A stretch of 9,778 nt of DNA, taken from contig DKWR01000062.1 in assembly GCA_002491825.1 (NCBI GenBank), forward strand, positions 1-9,778, given 5' to 3'. How positions within the stretch are numbered: position 1 is the stretch's first letter; every line of letters begins with the position of its first letter. The notes beneath the pieces are model-generated. The model saw only the letters and a list, made by a program, of their open reading frames with translations. It ran no database searches and was not told the DNA's origin. This document shows positions 5,922 through 9,778 of this stretch, in pieces. The stretch comes from Ruminococcaceae bacterium UBA7147 (GTDB lineage Bacteria > Bacillota > Clostridia > Oscillospirales > Acutalibacteraceae). Made by a program: the position numbers and the translations under genes.

Positions 5922-7103
5922 TTATTCAGTAAATGATTTTTCAATATGCATAACGGGAATTAGCTTCGGGTCAATCGTGCGGATTTTTTCTTTTGCAGTT
6001 TTGCGGATTTCGTCATTGCTCTGCTTAATTCCGTGCGGCACAACAAGGTCAAAAATCACGTTTGTGTGCGTGTCACCCCTTACAACTCTGAAATCGTGTA
6101 TTGAAAATCCGCTGTTTTCACCGCATAATTCCCTATATATTTTGTCTTTTAAATTCAAAGTGTACTCATCGTCGGTGGCAATCGGGTCCATATGGATTGT
6201 AGCCATACAGTTGAACTTCCGCTCAAGCGTTTTTTCAATCAAATCAATGGAATCGTGAGCCTTTAAAATATCCTCGTTGCTCGGAATTTCAGCGTGGAGC
6301 GAGATTATACATCTTCCCGGACCGTAATCGTGAACAATTAAATCGTGTATGCCAACAATCATATCGTCCTGCATTACAGTGTCCTTAATATCGCTTACAA
6401 ATTCAGCGTCGGGCGGATTGCCGAGCAGGGGAGAAAGGCTTTCCTTAAACGTGCTTACACCCGTAAACAGAATGAATATTGCAACCGCCGCACCGAGGTA
6501 GCCGTCAATCATAAGTCCCGTAAGGTTTGAAATCACAAGACCGACAAGCACAATCGTAGTTGCAACGCAGTCGGTCAGCGAATCAAGAGAGGTAGCCTTG
6601 AGTGCAGAGGAACTAATTTTCTTTGAAAGAATTTTATTAAAGAAGAACATCCAGAGCTTTACTGCAACCGAGGCGATAAGAATACAAGCCGAAACGAGCG
6701 TTATTTCGGTTGAGGAGTCGGGTGAGAAAATCTTGCCGATTGAGCTTTTCAGAAGTTCGATTCCGACAAGCAGAATAACAACGGAAATGCCCAGACCTGC
6801 AACGTATTCGTATCTTCCGTGACCGAAGGGATGCTCCTTGTCGGCAGGACGGCTTGCAAGCTTGAAGCCGAGAAATGTTACAACCGAGCTTCCTGCATCT
6901 GAAAGGTTGTTGAAAGCGTCGGCAACTACGGAAATTGATGCCGATACAATTCCTGCCGTCAGCTTGGCGGCAAAAAGGCAGAGGTTGAGGAAAATTCCCA
7001 CAATGCCCGACATATTGCCGTATGCAGAACGAACCTCGGGATTTTTAATATCTTCGCTGTTTTTTACAAACAGCCTTGTCAATAGCTTTATCAAAACAAA
7101 CAC
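5922..7103 (-). CDS. Cation diffusion facilitator (CDF) metal efflux transporter
   Basis: A 393-residue CDF exporter: six membrane segments (about 31-53, 56-78, 102-120, 134-155, 179-198, 200-220) followed by a cytoplasmic tail. The conserved loop HPFGHGRYEY is at 91-100. The transport site is D62/N66 in TM2 (VADAFNNLSD) and D174/D178 in TM5 (SLDSLTD). A DxxxD in TM5, with no His, is the pattern linked to manganese CDFs, whereas zinc members carry HxxxD there. The tail seems duplicated: about 236-308 and about 316-390 both contain an IHD motif, a beta-rich segment, a long helix and a closing MHI/IHM strand, resembling two ZT_dimer domains. The start is probably GTG at 7103 with only a weak upstream AAGTAAG; TTG at 7094 is an alternative. 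It belongs to the efflux module but has its own promoter (7170-7198). Confidence 0.88.
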   Translation of the reverse strand: MFVLIKLLTRLFVKNSEDIKNPEVRSAYGNMSGIVGIFLNLCLFAAKLTAGIVSASISVVADAFNNLSDAGSSVVTFLGFKLASRPADKEHPFGHGRYEYVAGLGISVVILLVGIELLKSSIGKIFSPDSSTEITLVSACILIASVAVKLWMFFFNKILSKKISSSALKATSLDSLTDCVATTIVLVGLVISNLTGLMIDGYLGAAVAIFILFTGVSTFKESLSPLLGNPPDAEFVSDIKDTVMQDDMIVGIHDLIVHDYGPGRCIISLHAEIPSNEDILKAHDSIDLIEKTLERKFNCMATIHMDPIATDDEYTLNLKDKIYRELCGENSGFSIHDFRVVRGDTHTNVIFDLVVPHGIKQSNDEIRKTAKEKIRTIDPKLIPVMHIEKSFTE

Positions 7104-7125
7104 CGCTTACTTTTTAGAATCAGGT

Positions 7126-7142
7126 CATATTACCATAATATG
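7126..7142. promoter_or_regulatory. 17-bp palindrome in the CDF gene leader
   Basis: CATATTA (7126-7132) and TAATATG (7136-7142) form a perfect 7-bp inverted repeat with a 3-bp centre (CCA). It lies about 20-40 nt downstream of the predicted CDF transcription start and 22 nt before the GTG. It is a candidate operator or short hairpin. It shares CATAT with the ArsR operator but has a different length and spacing, so it is probably not the same regulator's full site. Confidence 0.45.
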
Positions 7143-7169
7143 CCTGCTGGTTTTATGCTCTAATAAGCT

Positions 7170-7198
7170 ATTTTATACGGCAAACGTCGGTTAGTCAA
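7170..7198 (-). promoter_or_regulatory. Promoter of the CDF gene
   Basis: On the minus strand TTGACT (7193-7198) and TAAAAT (7170-7175) are separated by 17 nt, beginning 7 nt after the ATPase stop codon. No terminator stands between the ATPase and CDF genes, so the CDF gene could be read both from here and by read-through from the arsR promoter. Confidence 0.6.
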
Positions 7199-7204
7199 GA
7201 GAAA

Positions 7205-9280
7205 CTATTTTGATTTTAAAAGCCTTGCGGCGTACAGTACGCATGCAACGCTTACGCCTGTATCTGCAATTACAGACATCCACATTGACGCAACTCCGAA
7301 TGCGGCAAGGATAATTACAGCCGCCTTTACTGTGAGAGCAAAAATTATGTTTGTCCTGACTGTTCTCATAACCTTGCGTGAAAGCTTAATAGCATCAGGG
7401 AGCTTTACAAGGCTGCCCGAAGAAAGAACAGCGTCGGAGGCTTCAATAGCCGCCTCACTGCCAAGTCCCATTGCAATTCCGCAGTCGCTTGCCGACAGCA
7501 CGGGAGCGTCGTTGATTCCGTCACCGACAAAGCAGACCGCCTTTGAATGTGTTTTAATTTCTTCAACCTTGTCAAGCTTGTCACTCGGCAGAAGATTGGA
7601 ATAGCACTTGTCAAGTCCGAGCTTTTCGCTTACCATATCGGCGTTGCTCTTTGAGTCGCCTGTGAGCATTACGGTGTTCTTAACGCCGAGCTTTTTCAGC
7701 TTTGAAATAACTTCCTGTGATTCAGCTCTTACGGTGTCGCTCACGCTCAATGCGCCTATAAGCTCTCCGTCATATACGACAAAAACAGATGCGTTGCCTG
7801 CAAGCTTTTTCTGCTCGTCATTGAGGATTTTTATTCCTCCGCATTCAAGCTTTTTGCCGTTGAAAACTGCGCTTGTGCCGTGACCTGCCGATTCACTGTA
7901 GTCGGAAAGCTGTGGGAGTTTAAGATTCTCGGCTCTTTTCTTAATCGCAGTTGCAACAGGGTGAACGGAGTGCTTTTCACAGGCGGCGGCAAGCGCAAGA
8001 ACCTCGTTTTTGTCGTAGCCGCCAAAGGTTGTTATGCTTTCCACTTCAAGCTTTCCGCTTGTCAGCGTTCCTGTTTTGTCGAATACAAACGAGTCAGCCT
8101 TTGCGAGAGCCTCAATATATTTTCCTCCCTTAATCAGAACGCCGATTTTGGATGCCGCCCCGATTCCCGAATAGTAGGAGAGCGGAACGGAGATAACAAT
8201 GGCGCAGGGGCAGGATGCAACAAGGCAGACAAGCGCCCTGTAAATCCATTCACTGAACTCGCCGAGACCGAGCAGGGGAGGAATAAACGCAATTGCGGCG
8301 GCGATGATAATTACAATCGGTGTGTAGATTGATGCAAAGCGTGTAATCAGCTTTTCCTTTTGCCCTTTGCGTGCGGACGCTTCTTCAACAAGCTGTAAAA
8401 TTCTTGATGCAGTGCTGTTGCCGTACTCCTTCGTCGTTCTGATTTCAATAAGTCCGTTTCCGTTGATTGCACCGCTCATTACTTCACTGCCAACCGTAAT
8501 GTCAACAGGCATACTTTCGCCGGTAAGGGCAGAGGCATCGAGAGTTGATTTTCCGTTTGTGACTACTCCGTCAAGCGGAAGTCTTTCGTAGGGCTTTACT
8601 GTTATTATACTCCCTGTTTTCACGCTTTCGGCAGGAACAACGGTTTCAACTCCGTCTTTAATGATTGTAGCCGTATCAGGACGAATCTGCGCAAGCTTTT
8701 CAATATCTCTGCGAGATGCGTCAACGGCGATGTCCTCGATAAATTCACCGAGCGAAAAGAGGATTGTTACCATAGCCGCCTCAACAAATTCGCCAAGGCA
8801 GAAAGCGGCGATAACTGCAACGGCGAGCAGTACGGTTTCGTCAATTTTCAGCTTTACTGCGTTTTTTATACCCTTAAGAAATATTTTATAGCCTGAAAGT
8901 AAACTTGCCGCTACGCTTAAAATTAAGAGAATTACGGTTGAATATGTTTGATTTTCAGGCAATACAAGGTGCGTAACAAACGCCGCTGCTCCGAGAAAAA
9001 TTGCGATAATCAGCATTACGGTATTAAAATTTATTTTGCCAGATTGTTTTTCTTTTGTTTTTTTGCTGCGGTCAACTACGATTACTCCGTCCTCAATGCT
9101 GTCGCAAATCTGTTGAATCTTCAAAACAGAGTCGGAGTTTTCAGAGGAGAATGATAGATTTTTTGTTGCAAAATTAAAGCTTACGTTTTCAAATCCCTGA
9201 GTGTTCGCAATCTTGTTTTCAATTTTCGAAGCGCAGTGAGCGCAGTTGAGATTTTCAAGAGTGTAGGTGTACTTCTTCAT
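7205..9280 (-). CDS. cadA: Zinc/cadmium/lead-type P1B ATPase (CadA/ZntA-like)
   Basis: A 691-residue heavy-metal pump that exports soft divalent cations using ATP. An N-terminal HMA domain (about 4-68) carries C13-A-H-C16. After it come about eight membrane segments, with the transport motif CPC at 357-359, actuator TGES (253-256), phosphorylation site DKTGTLT (D401), nucleotide-binding HP (H440/P441) and hinge GDGINDAP (586-593). K652 in TM7 and D673 in TM8 (IADTGVSV) match the Lys/Asp pair of ZntA-type (P1B-2) pumps; the Tyr/Asn/Met/Ser pattern of copper pumps is absent. The ATG follows a strong TAAGGAGG site. It starts 9 nt after arsR, so they form one operon and the ATPase is expected to be metal-induced. 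Zn2+, Cd2+ and Pb2+ cannot be separated by sequence; the repressor's site favours zinc. Confidence 0.95.
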   Translation of the reverse strand: MKKYTYTLENLNCAHCASKIENKIANTQGFENVSFNFATKNLSFSSENSDSVLKIQQICDSIEDGVIVVDRSKKTKEKQSGKINFNTVMLIIAIFLGAAAFVTHLVLPENQTYSTVILLILSVAASLLSGYKIFLKGIKNAVKLKIDETVLLAVAVIAAFCLGEFVEAAMVTILFSLGEFIEDIAVDASRRDIEKLAQIRPDTATIIKDGVETVVPAESVKTGSIITVKPYERLPLDGVVTNGKSTLDASALTGESMPVDITVGSEVMSGAINGNGLIEIRTTKEYGNSTASRILQLVEEASARKGQKEKLITRFASIYTPIVIIIAAAIAFIPPLLGLGEFSEWIYRALVCLVASCPCAIVISVPLSYYSGIGAASKIGVLIKGGKYIEALAKADSFVFDKTGTLTSGKLEVESITTFGGYDKNEVLALAAACEKHSVHPVATAIKKRAENLKLPQLSDYSESAGHGTSAVFNGKKLECGGIKILNDEQKKLAGNASVFVVYDGELIGALSVSDTVRAESQEVISKLKKLGVKNTVMLTGDSKSNADMVSEKLGLDKCYSNLLPSDKLDKVEEIKTHSKAVCFVGDGINDAPVLSASDCGIAMGLGSEAAIEASDAVLSSGSLVKLPDAIKLSRKVMRTVRTNIIFALTVKAAVIILAAFGVASMWMSVIADTGVSVACVLYAARLLKSK

Positions 9281-9289
9281 AAATCCTCC

Positions 9290-9610
9290 TTATTCGAGAA
9301 CGTGGTCAAGTCCCATTTCAATGATTTTCTTTACGTGGTCGTCGTCAAGGCTGTAGTAAATCTGTTTGCCCTCTCGGCGCACACGCACAAGCTTGTTCTG
9401 ACGAAGAACACGAAGCTGGTGGGAAATAGTGCTCTGCTCCATATTAAGAGCCTCGGCAATGCTCAAAACCGACATTTCGTTGTCGGATATTGTGAACATA
9501 ATTCTGATTCTCGTTGAGTCGCCGAACACCTTGAAAAGGTCGGCAAGGTCAAACAGTACCTCAAGGTCAGGCATTTCGGTATGCTGTGAATTTGTAATTT
9601 TATTTTCCAT
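9290..9610 (-). CDS. ArsR/SmtB family zinc-type metal-sensing repressor
   Basis: A 106-residue winged-helix repressor. Recognition is by the HTH at about 46-72 (SIAEALNMEQSTISHQLRVL) and wing VRVRREGKQIYYSL (75-88). The protein has no cysteine, so the CadC-type CxC site is missing. The C-terminal helix instead shows D90-x-H92-x10-H103-x2-E106, the alpha-5 metal site of SmtB and its relatives, where zinc binding releases DNA. E106 is the last residue. I place the start at ATG 9610 because AGGGG lies 6-10 nt upstream; extending to TTG/ATG codons further up would run into the operator and promoter region. It is first in the operon and 9 nt before the ATPase. Autorepression is expected from the operator at 9639-9664. 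Confidence 0.93.
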   Translation of the reverse strand: MENKITNSQHTEMPDLEVLFDLADLFKVFGDSTRIRIMFTISDNEMSVLSIAEALNMEQSTISHQLRVLRQNKLVRVRREGKQIYYSLDDDHVKKIIEMGLDHVLE

Positions 9611-9638
9611 AGAGATTCCCCTTTGTTTAAAATAGTTG

Positions 9639-9664
9639 AACATATGAATAAATGTTCATATGTT
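9639..9664. promoter_or_regulatory. SmtB/CzrA-type operator of the arsR-ATPase operon
   Basis: AACATATGAA (9639-9648) and TTCATATGTT (9655-9664) form a perfect 10-bp inverted repeat around a 6-bp spacer. The total of 26 bp and the TGAA/TTCA inner arms fit the 12-2-12 sites of the SmtB class. It begins 6 bp past the -10 hexamer, covering the predicted start of transcription, so bound repressor would block initiation or clearance. Confidence 0.85.
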
Positions 9665-9670
9665 AATATA

Positions 9671-9699
9671 AATATACCACCGTTCCATTTGATTGTCAA
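9671..9699 (-). promoter_or_regulatory. Promoter of the arsR-ATPase operon
   Basis: On the minus strand a perfect TTGACA (9694-9699) and TATATT (9671-9676) are separated by 17 nt. Predicted transcription starts around 9664, giving a leader of about 55 nt to the arsR ATG and placing the operator across the start site. Confidence 0.85.
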
Positions 9700-9740
9700 T
9701 AGGTATTATGAAAAAATTTGGTTTATTTATAAGAAATTCG

Positions 9741-9778
9741 ATAAACTATAATTTAGCCGAGTGCCTCGGCGGGCAAAT
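9741..9778 (+). repeat. Dispersed intergenic repeat, copy C (cut by window end)
   Basis: The 14-nt block ATAAACTATAATTT (9741-9754), shared with copy A, precedes the core start GCCGAGTGCCTCGGC (9756-9770). Only 23 nt of core are visible. It keeps both alternative stems, with a T-G wobble in the second. It is in the same orientation as copy B, so B and C bracket the metal-efflux module as direct repeats. Confidence 0.7.

Noticed and set aside
7880..8332. A 150-codon open frame on plus inside the ATPase gene
   Set aside because: It is antisense to a clearly conserved P1B ATPase region (HP and CPC domains), has no ribosome binding site and no recognisable domain.
9611..9643. Longer N-terminus for the ArsR protein
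   Set aside because: It would start inside the operator and ignore the AGGGG site properly spaced from the ATG at 9610.

Overview
The window looks like chromosomal DNA of a low-to-moderate GC anaerobic Firmicute, most likely a gut-type Clostridia (Ruminococcus/Oscillospiraceae-like). That is inference from the gene set: a recD2-comF pair, a DUF1540 protein, a DegV protein, and an F420-ligase-like protein common in Clostridia. AAGGA/GGAGG ribosome binding sites, TTG and GTG starts and sigma-A-like promoters also fit. No phage, transposase, CRISPR, tRNA or rRNA gene is visible, and all eight genes appear intact.

Layout. (1) 1-3022, minus strand: recD2 (RecD-like helicase) overlapping comF (phosphoribosyltransferase-like), with a good promoter-like site after comF that points through a dispersed repeat (copy A). 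(2) 3067-3958: an F420-0:glutamate-ligase-like gene on plus with its own promoter, ending in a strong bidirectional terminator shared with a convergent small membrane protein gene. (3) 4411-5616, plus strand: a DUF1540 Cys-rich mini-protein with a 10-bp hairpin leader, then a structured 112-nt gap and a TTG-started DegV gene. (4) 5617-5921: repeat copy B starting directly at the degV stop, an orphan promoter, a geneless stretch and a bidirectional terminator. (5) 5922-9699, minus strand: a metal-efflux module. It has an ArsR/SmtB repressor, a CadA/ZntA-type P1B ATPase 9 nt behind it, and a CDF transporter behind its own promoter. (6) The window ends inside repeat copy C.

How they work together. 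The efflux module reads as a metal-resistance operon. The ArsR protein has no cysteine but carries a complete alpha-5 zinc-site pattern (DxHx10HxxE). Its probable operator is a perfect 10-bp inverted repeat with a 6-bp spacer, immediately downstream of a TTGACA-17-TATATT promoter. The ATPase has CPC plus the Lys/Asp pair of zinc/cadmium pumps. The CDF has an acidic/Asn metal site suggesting Mn2+ or another hard divalent metal rather than zinc.

The least explained material is non-coding. There are three copies of a repeat with an almost invariant 37-nt head, located at boundaries between gene blocks; two copies bracket the efflux module in direct orientation. There is also an orphan promoter/terminator pair that could define a roughly 190-nt RNA.
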